Source: an uncultured Caldilineaceae bacterium
GTDB lineage: Bacteria; Chloroflexota; Anaerolineae; Caldilineales; Caldilineaceae
Assembly: GCA_951812725.1 (NCBI GenBank)
Contig: OX638330.1
Location: forward strand, 5,435,405 to 5,499,404
Direction of reading: 5' to 3'
DNA: 64,000 nucleotides
Below are positions 9,066 to 18,593 of this stretch, piece after piece (the first letter of the stretch is position 1; every line of letters starts with the position of its first letter). Made by a program: the position numbers and the translations under genes. The notes under the pieces were generated by a model. It ran no database searches. It saw only the letters and a list, made by a program, of their open reading frames with translations, and had not been told where the DNA came from.

Positions 9066-10676
9066 ATGACCCTACACATAGCTGATGACCTCGATCTCCT
9101 CCTGGCTGTCCTGCCCGAACGCATTCGCGTCTCCCTACAGGAGCTTGGCCGCGCCAGCGATCTGATCGAAATTGTCATGGACCTCGGCCGCCTGCCCGAA
9201 GCGCGCTTCCCCGATAGCGAAGTCTCCCTCAGCCCCGAAGAGACCACCCGTGACGACCTGCAACACGTCATCGACAACATCGGCGACTTCGGCGCCGACA
9301 ACCGCGCCGGCATCGAACGCACCCTCCACCGCATCTCAGCCATCCGCAATCGCAAGGGCACCGTCATCGGCCTCACCTGCCGCGTCGGCCGCGCCGTCTA
9401 CGGCGTCATCGACATCGTTCAGGACATCATCATGAGCGGCAGCAGCCTGCTCCTGCTCGGCCGGCCCGGCGTCGGCAAGACCACCCTCCTGCGCGAAGCC
9501 TCCCGCGTCCTCAGTGACAAAAAACGGGTCGTCATCGTCGATACCAGCAACGAAATCGCCGGCGACGGCGACATTCCCCACCCATCCATCGGCCGCGCCC
9601 GCCGCATGCAGGTCGCAACACCTACCCTGCAGCACGAAGTCATGATCGAAGCCGTCGAAAACCACATGCCCGAGGCCATCATCATCGACGAAATCGGCCG
9701 CGAGCTCGAAGCCGTCGCCGCCCGCACCATCGCCGAACGCGGCGTCCAGCTCATCGGCACCGCCCACGGCAATACCCTCGAAAACCTGCTCATGAACCCA
9801 ACCCTCTCCGACCTGGTCGGCGGCATCGATACCGTCACCCTGTCCGACGAGGAAGCCCGCCGCCGCGGCACCCAGAAAACCGTGCTCGAGCGCAAAGCCC
9901 CGCCCACCTTCGACGTCCTCATCGAAATCCAGGAACGCCAACGCATGATCGTGCACCACAAGGTCGCCGAGGCCGTTGATTCACTCCTGCGCGGCTGGAC
10001 CCTCTCCCCCGAAATCCGCTACGTCAACAGCAACAATCAGGTCCGCATCGAAAACGTCGAAAGCCAGGAAAGACCCGGCCGCATCGGCCAAAGCCGCCAG
10101 GGCCCCGAAACCCCCCGCCGCCGTCAGCGCGGCGGCAAACGCGACGAGCGCGCCGCCCAGATCGCCCAAGGCCTCGACGGCGCCCCCCAAACCAATGGCG
10201 ACGGCAAACCCAAAGCCGTGCGCGTATTCCCCTACGGCATCGGCCAGAACCGCCTGCGCACCGCCGCCCAGAATCTCAAAGTCCCGATCGAAGTCGTCAA
10301 AGAGTTGCGCGACGCCGATATCGTCATGACGCTGAAAAACTATTTCCGCCAGAAGCCCCAGCCCATCGCCGACGCCGAGCGCCAGAACGTACCCGTCTAC
10401 GTCCTGCGCAGCAACACCGTCACCCAGATGGAGCAATACCTGCTCGACGTCTTCCACCTGCGCCGCGACGATCCCGACGTCATCTTCGACTCCGCCATGC
10501 GCGAAACCCAGAACGCAATCCAACGCCTCCTCAAGGGCGAGAAATCGGTCGAGCTGAGCCCCCAGGCCGCCTCGATTCGCAGCCAGCAGCACCAGCTGGC
10601 CCGCACCGCCAACCTCATCAGCCACAGCTACGGGCGCGAACCCCACCGCTGCGTGCGCATCTTCAGCCCGTCCTGA
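9066..10676 (+). CDS. SpoIIIAA/Ycf45-like AAA ATPase with C-terminal R3H domain
   Basis: 536 residues. The ATPase core has Walker A (LLGRPGVGKTTLL, about residues 132-144), VVIVDTSNEIAGDGD, Walker B (AIIIDEIG), and IGTAHGNTLENLLMNP. This is the arrangement of SpoIIIAA/Ycf45-type secretion-ATPase relatives. A basic linker of about 60 residues follows, then YGIGQNRLRTAAQNLK, and a C-terminal R3H-like nucleic-acid-binding segment. The role is unknown but the family is widespread and usually chromosomal. Thymidylate kinase follows 34 bases after the stop, probably in the same transcript. Confidence 0.85.
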   Translation: MTLHIADDLDLLLAVLPERIRVSLQELGRASDLIEIVMDLGRLPEARFPDSEVSLSPEETTRDDLQHVIDNIGDFGADNRAGIERTLHRISAIRNRKGTVIGLTCRVGRAVYGVIDIVQDIIMSGSSLLLLGRPGVGKTTLLREASRVLSDKKRVVIVDTSNEIAGDGDIPHPSIGRARRMQVATPTLQHEVMIEAVENHMPEAIIIDEIGRELEAVAARTIAERGVQLIGTAHGNTLENLLMNPTLSDLVGGIDTVTLSDEEARRRGTQKTVLERKAPPTFDVLIEIQERQRMIVHHKVAEAVDSLLRGWTLSPEIRYVNSNNQVRIENVESQERPGRIGQSRQGPETPRRRQRGGKRDERAAQIAQGLDGAPQTNGDGKPKAVRVFPYGIGQNRLRTAAQNLKVPIEVVKELRDADIVMTLKNYFRQKPQPIADAERQNVPVYVLRSNTVTQMEQYLLDVFHLRRDDPDVIFDSAMRETQNAIQRLLKGEKSVELSPQAASIRSQQHQLARTANLISHSYGREPHRCVRIFSPS

Positions 10677-10710
10677 GCGCCGGCCGATCATTCGCTACGA
10701 GTCTATAGGC

Positions 10711-11334
10711 ATGTTTGTCACTTTTGAAGGGTCGGATGGCAGCGGCAAGACCACCCAGATACAAATGCTGGAGAACTATCTGCTCAATGAAGGGCAGTCC
10801 GTTCTGGTGACCCGCGAGCCGGGGGGAACGAAAATCGGTGAAAGAATTCGGAAAGTGTTGCTGGATATGGCCCACAAGCAGATGCACGCTCGCACCGAGA
10901 CGATACTCTTCAATGCTGCGCGCACTCAACTGGTCGAACAGGTAATTCGTCCCGCGCTGTTAGAGAACATATTCGTCTTGTGCGATCGTTTTGCCGACAG
11001 CACTGTCGCCTACCAGGGCTACGGCCGCAAGCAGAATATTGTGGAGTTGGAACGCCTGATCGAATTCGCCACTGGCGGGTTGCGCCCTGATCTGACAGTT
11101 TACCTGGATTTGTCGCCTGAGGAAGGGCTCAGGCGCAAACTGGCAGATCACCTGAACCGATTGGACGTGCAAGGACTGTCCTTTTATCGTCGAGTAGAAG
11201 CTGGCTATCATCAACTGATCGAGCAAGATCCACAGCGCTGGACCGTCATCGACGCCAGCCGCTCCCGCGACCAAATCCATCTCGACATCGTGCGCGCCCT
11301 GCAGCAAAAGCTGCCCGCCCTCGCGCCCAACTGA
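10711..11334 (+). CDS. tmk: thymidylate kinase
   Basis: 207 residues, normal length. dTMP is phosphorylated to dTDP. The P-loop is GSDGSGKT (residues 7-14), then TREPGGT, the DRFADSTVAYQG motif, and a lid region EEGLRRKL. The start is ATG 10711; no strong Shine-Dalgarno site is visible. Codon use is less C-biased than in the flanking genes. In Firmicutes tmk is linked to the DarA c-di-AMP receptor gene, which here lies 5 kb downstream. Confidence 0.95.
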   Translation: MFVTFEGSDGSGKTTQIQMLENYLLNEGQSVLVTREPGGTKIGERIRKVLLDMAHKQMHARTETILFNAARTQLVEQVIRPALLENIFVLCDRFADSTVAYQGYGRKQNIVELERLIEFATGGLRPDLTVYLDLSPEEGLRRKLADHLNRLDVQGLSFYRRVEAGYHQLIEQDPQRWTVIDASRSRDQIHLDIVRALQQKLPALAPN

Positions 11335-11504
11335 TGAGACCTGTCCGCGCTTGCGCCCAAACCCCAAAGGCTTGACATTCCTCCAGCTGGCCAGGCATTG
11401 GCCGAATCCATCAATATGACAAACCGGCCAATGACCTGCTTCTGTCCTCCCCTTCCCATATCAGTCGGGCTCGCCCTCAAACCGGTCGCCGCGCGCACCC
11501 GCCT
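11335..11504. other. short intergenic region
   Basis: 170 bases between tmk and the giant membrane protein gene. Nothing recognised. Confidence 0.3.
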
Positions 11505-14500
11505 ATGCCCGCCAACAACACCCAGATGAAGCGCCCGCTTCAGCCGCCGGCTTTTCCTGTCGCTCTGGCCTACGCCGCGTCTGTCCTGCTCTTCTTTGCG
11601 CCGCATCTGTTGGGCCTGGCCGCCTTCCCCGACAGTGATTTCACCCGCCATTTCCTGCCCTTCAGCCTCTTCCAACAGTCCGCAATTCTCGACCTGCGCC
11701 TGCCGCTGTGGGACCCGCACACCTTCTCCGGCCACCCCTTCCTTGCCGACGCCCAGTCTGCCGTCTTCTACCCTGTCAGCAACGCCTTGCTCGTCCTGAC
11801 AAGCTTCGACCGCAGCGCTGCCGGCAGGCTCTACTGGCTGCAGGTCGAGGCCGCTCTCCACATATTTCTCGCCTGCCTCTTCACCTACATGCTGGTCCGC
11901 CGCTTGACCGGCAGCAAAATAGCCGCGTTCATAGCCGGCGCCGTCTTCGGATTCTCCGGCTACCTCACCGGCTATGTGCCCTTGCAGCTCGGGATCCTGC
12001 GCGTCGCTGTCTGGCTGCCCGCCATCCTTCTTCTGCTCTTGCCGGGAGCCGGCTGCGCCCGAACCGGCAGCTCCCAATCTGGCGCAGATGGCGAACCCGC
12101 GCCCCGCGCAGCAACGCCTCTCTGCCGTGTATTCCCCCAATGGAAACGCTGGCTGGCCGCGGCGGCAGTGCACGCGGTCGCCTTCTTCGGCGGCCATCCC
12201 CAGACCTTTCTGTTCCTCTCCTATGCCGTTGCTGGTTGGATGCTGATGCTATTCGTCAGCGAGTTGCGTAGGCAACCGCTAAGAAGCAATGCAAGCAGTC
12301 CCGTCTATCGGGCCGTTTCGCTGCGAGTGCTGCTGTACGCCGGCATGGTAACCGCCTATGTCACCGTTCTGGTCCTCTTGACCCTGGCCCAGCTTTGGCC
12401 GGTCTACGAGTTTGTGCAACACTCCCTTCGCTCCTCGCTCTCCTTCCAGGAGGCGGGCGGCGGCTTCGCCTTTAGAGATACGTTGCAGTATCTGCTGCCC
12501 GGCCTGCTCACGGAGTATTCCCCGCAATACGTAGGCGTGGCCGCGCTTGGCCTCGCCTTCATCGCCGTCGCCGCCCTGTTCTCATCCGGCTTCTCGCTGC
12601 CCGGCGCCGATCCGCACGCCCGCGCCGCAGCCTTCTACTTCGTGATCTGCGGCGGTGCTGCCCTCCTCCTCTCCTACGGCGGCAGGATTCCCCTGTACAG
12701 CCTCTTTTTTCAATATGCGCCCGGCGGCGGCCTGTTTCGAGGCCAGGAGCGGGCCATCTTTCTGGTCGTCTTCTCGCTAAGCGCCCTCAGCGGCTACGGA
12801 ATGGCGCTCCTGCCCACCCTGACCGCGCGCCAAAGGCAAACTCTGTGCTGGGGATTCGCCGCCGCCATCGCCGCAGGCTTGACCCTGTTCTGGCTATGGC
12901 GCCAGCTTCCCGCCCGCGCCGATATCTCGACCTCCGCCCTACTCTGGCCCAGCGCTATCGCACTGCTCATTGCCTTCGCCTTCGCCATTCTGACCGGACC
13001 TCGACCTGCGCGCAGCAAACTGATACACGACCAACCGATCGCGCGCACCCACCTCATCGCCCTGATCCCCTTGGCGCTGCTCGACCTGTTTTTCGTCAAC
13101 TTTACCAACAATCTTGACTTCGGTCCGGCAGTAAGGGATGGGCTGGCGCGCCCCGAGGCCGCCGCAGTGCTGGAAGTGGATCAATCTCTGGCCGCGCGTT
13201 CCGATTCGCTCCCGCCGCGCGTCTACAACGAGCATCGAGTGTCGCGCAACAGCGGCCTCCTCCTCGGTTGGGAGGATGTCCTTGGCAAAAGCCCATTGCG
13301 TCACGCCAATTACAGCGCCCTTTTGCAGGATTTTCCCCTGGATCGCATGTGGGAACTGACGGGAACCGGCACAGTTCTCACTTGGAGACACGAACTGCCC
13401 GTCGAGAGCCAGCTGCTGGCTGAATTCAATCAGCCGCAGAGCTCGACCACCTATCTCCACGTCCTGAAGTCAATCCCCCCGCGGCTCTGGTGGACGCAAA
13501 GTGCCCGCATTGTAGATGACAGCGAAGCCCTTGCCCTGCTGGCCGACCCCGCCTTCAACATCCGCGACGAGCTGCTGATCGCCCCCGCCGATGCCGACGC
13601 GCTGGGCAGCAGCTGGCAGGACGGGCGCATTATTCTCGGCAACGGCGGCGAGGCCGATCTGCAGGTTGAGCGCGTTGCCGCCGGCCATCTGCGTATCGGC
13701 ATCGAGAGCACCCAACGCGGGTTTCTCTTCCTCAGCGAGAAGTGGCTGCCCGGCTGGCACGCGCTGTGGCAAGGTGAACAGTTGTTGCCGGTGGCGCAGG
13801 CGCATCATGCATTCCTCGCCATACCCGTGCCCGCCGGCTCCGGCACGCTCGAACTGCTCTATCGACCTCGAAGCGTAGTTTGGGGTCTGGCAGCCAGCGG
13901 CGTAGGCTGGATCGCCCTCTTCATTGCCCTGCGCTTTCAGTTAGCCCTGGCCGCGCGAACCGTCTGGCGCTGCACGCGCGCTGCCTTCGACCAGCGCAAA
14001 AGCCGGCCCGCGCCACCCCCAGCCGGCAAAGCCAGCCCCGCCGCGCCCCTGTTCGGCCGCGAGCATCTGCAGCGCGCCGGTCAGGCCGCGCTGTTCAACC
14101 AGCACCTTCAGCGCGGCCTGCTGCTGGCAGTTATCCTGATCGGCTTTGCGCTCAGGCTCTTCCGCCTGGCCTATCGGGAACTTCGCGGCGACGAGAGCTT
14201 CGGCTACTTCTTTAGCCTGCCCTCCCCTACCCAGATCGTGGCGCGAACATTGGCGCTGCAAGAACCTCACCCCGTGGGCAGCTACCTCTTGCAGCACGCC
14301 TGGCTCCAGGTCGCCGGAACGCATGAGTTCGCGCTGCGATTTATCTCCGTCTTGGCCGGGACAGTAGCCATCCCACTGATATTCCATTTGGGTAAGCAGC
14401 TTCGCCTGGGCGCGCCCACTGCCCTGACAGCCGGCCTGCTCACAGCCGTGAGCGCCTACGCGATCTGGCATAGCCAGGATGCCCGTATGTACTCACTGAG

Positions 14501-16208
14501 CCTGGCGCTGACCGCGGCTGCCACTGTCCTGGCCCTCCGCGTTATCCAACAGCCTAAGCTCTGGCCTGCGTCCGTAGCCTATGCCGTCTGCGCCGCGGCT
14601 GCTTTGAACGTTCATTACTACGCCGCATTCGTCATTCTGGCGCACAACTTCTTTGTTCTTTTCTTGCTGCTGCGCAACATCTGGCTGCGCCGCGCCGGCC
14701 AATTCCTCGAAACGTGGCCTTCCGGCGATCGCGCGCTCCTGATGCGTTGGGCCCTCGCGCAACTGCTGACCGTTGCCCTATTCGCGCCCTGGCTGTTCAG
14801 CGCATGGCAGACACTTATCGGCTACGGCGGCAACGGCGATTCCCCCGCCTTCGGAGCAATGCTGTGGCGCTCCCTCGGTGTCTTTGCCATGAGCGAAACG
14901 GTCCCGCATCCCTTCTGGCGATTCGCTGCAGCGTTGCTGGCCGGATCTGTAATCGTCGTAGCGGTCGCATTTGGCCTGCGCAACAGAGGCAGCAACGAAA
15001 ACAGTAGCGGGACGGTAGTGGGCACAGACTGTGGGAGCCAAACTGACACAAAGCCCCCAAACGGAGCAGGAGATCAACAGCAGACACAGCTCGACCAATC
15101 AAGTGTAACTGTGCTACTGCTCTTCTACCTGTTCATTCCACTCCTGGCGACGTGGATCAGCTCCCGGCAACGCCCGATATTTGATGAACGTTACCTGGTC
15201 GCGGCGCTGCCGCCCTTCCTGCTGTTGATAAGCGTTGGCGCGGCGAGGTTGAGCAGTTGGGTTGATACCCACCTGGGATGGCGATGGCGTTTCTGGGTCG
15301 ACGGTGAAGCGGCCGCACCCAGCGAGCAAGACGCCGCTGCCCACCGTCCCACTCTTCTTGCCAGGCTTCCGCTCGGCCCGATTTCAGCCGCCGCGCTGCT
15401 GATCCTTGTTCTTGCCGCCAACGTCTACGGCCTGAACAATCACTATTTCAACACCAGGTCATCGGGCTGGCGGGGGCTGGCCGAGACGTTGGCTCTCTGG
15501 AGCGCCGGGTTGCCGACCGATGGCGTGCGCATCGCGGAAAACTTCCCCGACCCGACCATCGCGTACTACTATAAAGGAGATGTCCAAAAATTTATGCTGC
15601 CGCCCAGGCCCCATGACGCCGAGGGTGCGGCGCAGGTGGTCGATTCCCTCATGGGTAGCAACGTATTTAGGGTCATTCTGCCCGTCTCACCCGCTCCCAA
15701 TTGGGATGCGACCAACATTGCTCCACAGGCACTGGCCGCCGGCTTTCGAAAGGTTTTGGAGGAGAAGGTCGGCTACTTCTGGGTGCACCTCTATGCTCGA
15801 CCCGACCCACAGGGTTGGCGGACGTCAGGCGCATCATTTGAAAACGGTGTTACCTTGGTGAGAACCCAACTGAGCCCGGAAACAGTAGCCGCTGACGGCA
15901 TCCTGGTCATTCACATGGACTGGAGGGGGAATCAAGAAAAACTCACCGGAGGTGAAAAAGTATTCGTCCACCTGATCAACGAGTCCGGCGGCACCCTTTC
16001 CCAGGCAGACCCAATCCTGCAGTTGAATTCGGCCGACGGATTCAGTAGCTTCAGTCTCCGCCTGCCTGCGACGCTGCCGCCCGGTCCACTCCGTCTGATC
16101 GCCGGCCTCTACGACGGCAGCCTGGAAGGCGCGCCCAAAATCCTCACCGAGAATGGGACGGACGCAGTCGTTCTCACTGAATTTGAAAATAAGGCGTCCG
16201 AAAAATGA
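11505..16208 (+). CDS. giant membrane protein: YfhO-like half fused to a GT-C glycosyltransferase
   Basis: 1567 residues. Residues 1 to about 830 are YfhO-like: the early loop FPDSDFTRHFLPF, many membrane helices, then a soluble beta-rich part with YNEHRVSRNSGLLLG and FLFLSEKWLPGWHA. From about 870 a second polytopic unit begins with LRLFRLAYRELRGDESF, the first-loop acidic motif of GT-C/PMT (GT39/GT83-like) transferases, and continues with DARMYSLSLALTAAA. A soluble C-terminal domain starts near 1360. Both halves are normally separate lipid-linked sugar transferases of the cell envelope. ATG 11526 is an alternative start. The reading frame is continuous, so this is a true fusion unless the sequence has an error. 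Confidence 0.8.
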   Translation: MPANNTQMKRPLQPPAFPVALAYAASVLLFFAPHLLGLAAFPDSDFTRHFLPFSLFQQSAILDLRLPLWDPHTFSGHPFLADAQSAVFYPVSNALLVLTSFDRSAAGRLYWLQVEAALHIFLACLFTYMLVRRLTGSKIAAFIAGAVFGFSGYLTGYVPLQLGILRVAVWLPAILLLLLPGAGCARTGSSQSGADGEPAPRAATPLCRVFPQWKRWLAAAAVHAVAFFGGHPQTFLFLSYAVAGWMLMLFVSELRRQPLRSNASSPVYRAVSLRVLLYAGMVTAYVTVLVLLTLAQLWPVYEFVQHSLRSSLSFQEAGGGFAFRDTLQYLLPGLLTEYSPQYVGVAALGLAFIAVAALFSSGFSLPGADPHARAAAFYFVICGGAALLLSYGGRIPLYSLFFQYAPGGGLFRGQERAIFLVVFSLSALSGYGMALLPTLTARQRQTLCWGFAAAIAAGLTLFWLWRQLPARADISTSALLWPSAIALLIAFAFAILTGPRPARSKLIHDQPIARTHLIALIPLALLDLFFVNFTNNLDFGPAVRDGLARPEAAAVLEVDQSLAARSDSLPPRVYNEHRVSRNSGLLLGWEDVLGKSPLRHANYSALLQDFPLDRMWELTGTGTVLTWRHELPVESQLLAEFNQPQSSTTYLHVLKSIPPRLWWTQSARIVDDSEALALLADPAFNIRDELLIAPADADALGSSWQDGRIILGNGGEADLQVERVAAGHLRIGIESTQRGFLFLSEKWLPGWHALWQGEQLLPVAQAHHAFLAIPVPAGSGTLELLYRPRSVVWGLAASGVGWIALFIALRFQLALAARTVWRCTRAAFDQRKSRPAPPPAGKASPAAPLFGREHLQRAGQAALFNQHLQRGLLLAVILIGFALRLFRLAYRELRGDESFGYFFSLPSPTQIVARTLALQEPHPVGSYLLQHAWLQVAGTHEFALRFISVLAGTVAIPLIFHLGKQLRLGAPTALTAGLLTAVSAYAIWHSQDARMYSLSLALTAAATVLALRVIQQPKLWPASVAYAVCAAAALNVHYYAAFVILAHNFFVLFLLLRNIWLRRAGQFLETWPSGDRALLMRWALAQLLTVALFAPWLFSAWQTLIGYGGNGDSPAFGAMLWRSLGVFAMSETVPHPFWRFAAALLAGSVIVVAVAFGLRNRGSNENSSGTVVGTDCGSQTDTKPPNGAGDQQQTQLDQSSVTVLLLFYLFIPLLATWISSRQRPIFDERYLVAALPPFLLLISVGAARLSSWVDTHLGWRWRFWVDGEAAAPSEQDAAAHRPTLLARLPLGPISAAALLILVLAANVYGLNNHYFNTRSSGWRGLAETLALWSAGLPTDGVRIAENFPDPTIAYYYKGDVQKFMLPPRPHDAEGAAQVVDSLMGSNVFRVILPVSPAPNWDATNIAPQALAAGFRKVLEEKVGYFWVHLYARPDPQGWRTSGASFENGVTLVRTQLSPETVAADGILVIHMDWRGNQEKLTGGEKVFVHLINESGGTLSQADPILQLNSADGFSSFSLRLPATLPPGPLRLIAGLYDGSLEGAPKILTENGTDAVVLTEFENKASEK

Positions 16209-16631
16209 TCCGGTCATCTGCTGGAAGGCAGATAAGCCTGTCCCAACCGCTGCGCCTCTCCTCCTGCCAACCGTGAATGTGAGACCGGCAGGGCCGTCCA
16301 GGCAAGGTGCGAGCCTTCTGCGCTGCTTCGACAAGCTGGAAACCTGGTCCCGGTGCGCCTGTCTATGACGAAGCAACTCCGTTTCCTAATCCCGCGCCGC
16401 GAATTTGTCGATGGGACAGATACCTGCCAGTTCGCTGTCGACACAGACCTGCTCAGGCTCTATTCGTCAGGAACGTACACCCAGTTCCTTGCACATGCCG
16501 TCAACGACCACATTTGCCAATAGACAGAACTAGTCAAAATGAGATATTATTCAAGTGGTCCTCCTGGCTAGCTACCTTGTCAACTGTACGCGCGAATAGT
16601 CGTCGTTTCGAATTGAACTTACATTAGAAAC
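16209..16631. other. intergenic region, no gene seen
   Basis: About 420 bases. I see no supported frame or RNA. An AT-rich patch (about 16535-16560) might hold the promoter of the next gene. Confidence 0.3.
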
Positions 16632-16961
16632 ATGAAACTCGTAATCGCCATCGTCAACGAAGAAGACAGCCCTAATCTGCTCGACCGCCTCGGACGGCGC
16701 GGCTACTCCGCTACCATTACCGGCACCCGCGGCGGCTTCCTGCGCATCGGCAACGCAACCATCTTCTGCGGCGTCGAGGACGAACAAGTGCAGGATGTCC
16801 TGACCGTCTTCCGCGAAAGCTGCACTAGCCGCATCCAATACGTCACCCCCCTGCCCCCCGTCATGGAGCCCGGCGAAATGCACATCCCCGCACCCGTCGA
16901 AAAGCAAGTCGGCGGCGCCACCATCTTCGTCGTCCCCGTAGATCACTTCGAAAAGATCTAA
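16632..16961 (+). CDS. darA: cyclic-di-AMP receptor, DarA/PstA type
   Basis: 109 residues, the usual length of this PII-like family (PF06153). Hallmarks are MKLVIAIVNEEDSPNLLDRL, the loop TGTRGGFLRIGNATIFCGVE, and the closing GGATIFVVPVDHFEKI. These bind c-di-AMP in Gram-positive homologues. The downstream target is unknown. It stands alone between long intergenic gaps. Its presence implies a c-di-AMP cyclase elsewhere in the genome. Confidence 0.9.
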   Translation: MKLVIAIVNEEDSPNLLDRLGRRGYSATITGTRGGFLRIGNATIFCGVEDEQVQDVLTVFRESCTSRIQYVTPLPPVMEPGEMHIPAPVEKQVGGATIFVVPVDHFEKI

Positions 16962-17029
16962 CCAACCCGTCCCCCACCACCAAAGCCATACCTCGTACCC
17001 CCGCGCAGACAAACAACCCCTCACTACGC

Positions 17030-17125
17030 CCCAAGGGTGTTCTTCGCGGATCAAAGCAGCAAAAGGTGTTCTTCGCGGTCCTTCGCGGCCCTTCGTGGAT
17101 CAGAGCAGTAAAAGGTGTTCTTTGC
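17030..17125. repeat. GGTGTTCTTCGCGG-type dispersed short repeat
   Basis: Three partial copies of the GGTGTTCTTCG(C/T)GG...CCTTCGTGGATC motif that recurs at 19.77-20.09, 22.34-22.40, 29.69-29.76 and 56.69-56.85 kb. Confidence 0.6.
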
Positions 17126-17150
17126 TCTCCCCTTTGTAGTTCCCTATCCC

Positions 17151-17540
17151 CTAATCCCCATCCCCCAACCCCTGCCCTTCCTCATCCGGCATCGAAGACT
17201 CAATCGACTCCGGGCTCTCCCCCGACTCCAAACGGTCCATCACCTCGTTCATCTCCGCATCCAGCGGCTCGCCCGTCTCGTCGCTCATCTTGCGCATAAA
17301 ATGCGCCAGCGCCCGCGGATCCTCCTGCTCCAACCCCGCCAGCAGCGCCGGATCATCCGCCATCGACTCGATCCGGTTCTCCTCCGAACGCAGCACCCGC
17401 AGCCGGCTCATCAGCCGCCGCAGCCGCTCCCCCGCACAGTCCGGGCACGCCGAAGCGCCCGCCTCCGCCTCCGCCATCGTGCGGAACAGCACGCTCACCC
17501 GCTTCCTGCAGTCAAAACAAAAATATTCGTAAATCGGCAT
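17151..17540 (-). CDS. FmdB-type zinc-ribbon protein
   Basis: 129 residues. The N-terminus MPIYEYFCFDCRKR then CPDC gives the two CxxC knuckles of the FmdB/CxxC_CxxC_SSSS family, a small zinc ribbon of unclear regulatory role. The second half is acidic with repeated Glu/Ser and has no known fold. It is the only - strand gene in this + strand block, flanked by gaps. Confidence 0.8.
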   Translation of the reverse strand: MPIYEYFCFDCRKRVSVLFRTMAEAEAGASACPDCAGERLRRLMSRLRVLRSEENRIESMADDPALLAGLEQEDPRALAHFMRKMSDETGEPLDAEMNEVMDRLESGESPESIESSMPDEEGQGLGDGD

Positions 17541-17926
17541 CGGCCCCTCTCCGCCCCCGCTCCGCCCCCGCTTACCCTCGCGTCCCTTCCCGTACCAGGA
17601 AGGTCATCTACCTCCCGCCGTCCCGCAGTTCCATAACCCCTACCCCCTAAACCCTGATCCCTGCCGTTCCACCCCGGCGCAGAATCAATACGCGCCCAAT
17701 TTTTCGCTCATTATTAAATTGAACTATACTGTTCCACGTACCTTTCGCAAGCATGGATTTCCAATTGTCCATCATTATATCCATCGAAATGCCCGGCACA
17801 AAGCGATGGTGATGCGTGCCAGAGTGGTTTTCGTTTCTAACTGTCAGTAGTCAGTTCTCAGTCAGCAGGCGGCCGCTCGTATGCCGCCATTGATAACTGA
17901 AAACGGAAACTCAAAACTCCAATGGG
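17541..17926. other. intergenic region before gmk
   Basis: No gene. It contains AACTGTCAGTAGTCAGTTCT-like filler (about 17835-17920), one of the dispersed AC-rich repeats found before several genes. Confidence 0.4.
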
Positions 17927-17941
17927 ATGCGTCTTTCTTCT

Positions 17942-18583
17942 ATGTTAGATATTCAGGACGATGTGACCCCGATCTACGATCAGCAGAATCAGCCCCACCC
18001 AATTCTTGTGGTGATTTCCGGGCCCAGCGGCGTCGGCAAAGACACCACCCTGTCGCTGATGAAGCAACGCAACCTCCCCTTCCATTTCGTCGTCACCGCC
18101 ACCACCCGCCCCCGCCGGCCCTCCGAAGCCGAAGGCGTCGACTACCACTTCGTCTCAGTCGGCGAATTCGCCGAAATGATCGACTCCGACGAGCTCTTGG
18201 AGTATGCCGTCGTCTACGGCGACTACAAAGGAATCCCCAAAACCCACGTACGCAAGGCCCTGGCCAGCGGCAAGGACGTCATCCTCCGTATCGACGTGCA
18301 GGGTGCCGCCACCATCCGCCGCCTCATTCCCGAGGCCGTGACCATCTTCCTGGTCGCCGAAAATGAAGTGGAGCAGATGCGGCGCCTGCGCGAGCGTAAA
18401 ACCGAAACCCCCGACCGGCTCAAGATGCGCATCGCCACCGCCCGCAAAGAGTTGCAGCAGCTGCACGAGTTCCAATACATCGTCGTCAATCGCGATGACC
18501 GCCAGGAAGAAACCGTCGACAAGGTCATCAGCATTATTGAGGCCGAAAAATGTCGAGTGGACTGGTCGCCTGTAAATCTATAG
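17942..18583 (+). CDS. gmk: guanylate kinase
   Basis: About 213 residues. Phosphorylates GMP to GDP. The P-loop reads SGPSGVGKDT, with Asp in place of the usual Ser after Lys, a variant I associate with Chloroflexota. It is followed by TTRPRRPSEAEGVDYHFV and the GMP-binding YGDYKGIP. ATG 17942 gives a compact N-terminus; ATG 17927 adds five residues. The rhomboid gene starts 11 bases after the stop, so the two are probably co-transcribed. Confidence 0.93.
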   Translation: MLDIQDDVTPIYDQQNQPHPILVVISGPSGVGKDTTLSLMKQRNLPFHFVVTATTRPRRPSEAEGVDYHFVSVGEFAEMIDSDELLEYAVVYGDYKGIPKTHVRKALASGKDVILRIDVQGAATIRRLIPEAVTIFLVAENEVEQMRRLRERKTETPDRLKMRIATARKELQQLHEFQYIVVNRDDRQEETVDKVISIIEAEKCRVDWSPVNL

Positions 18584-18593
18584 CCGGGCCTCG

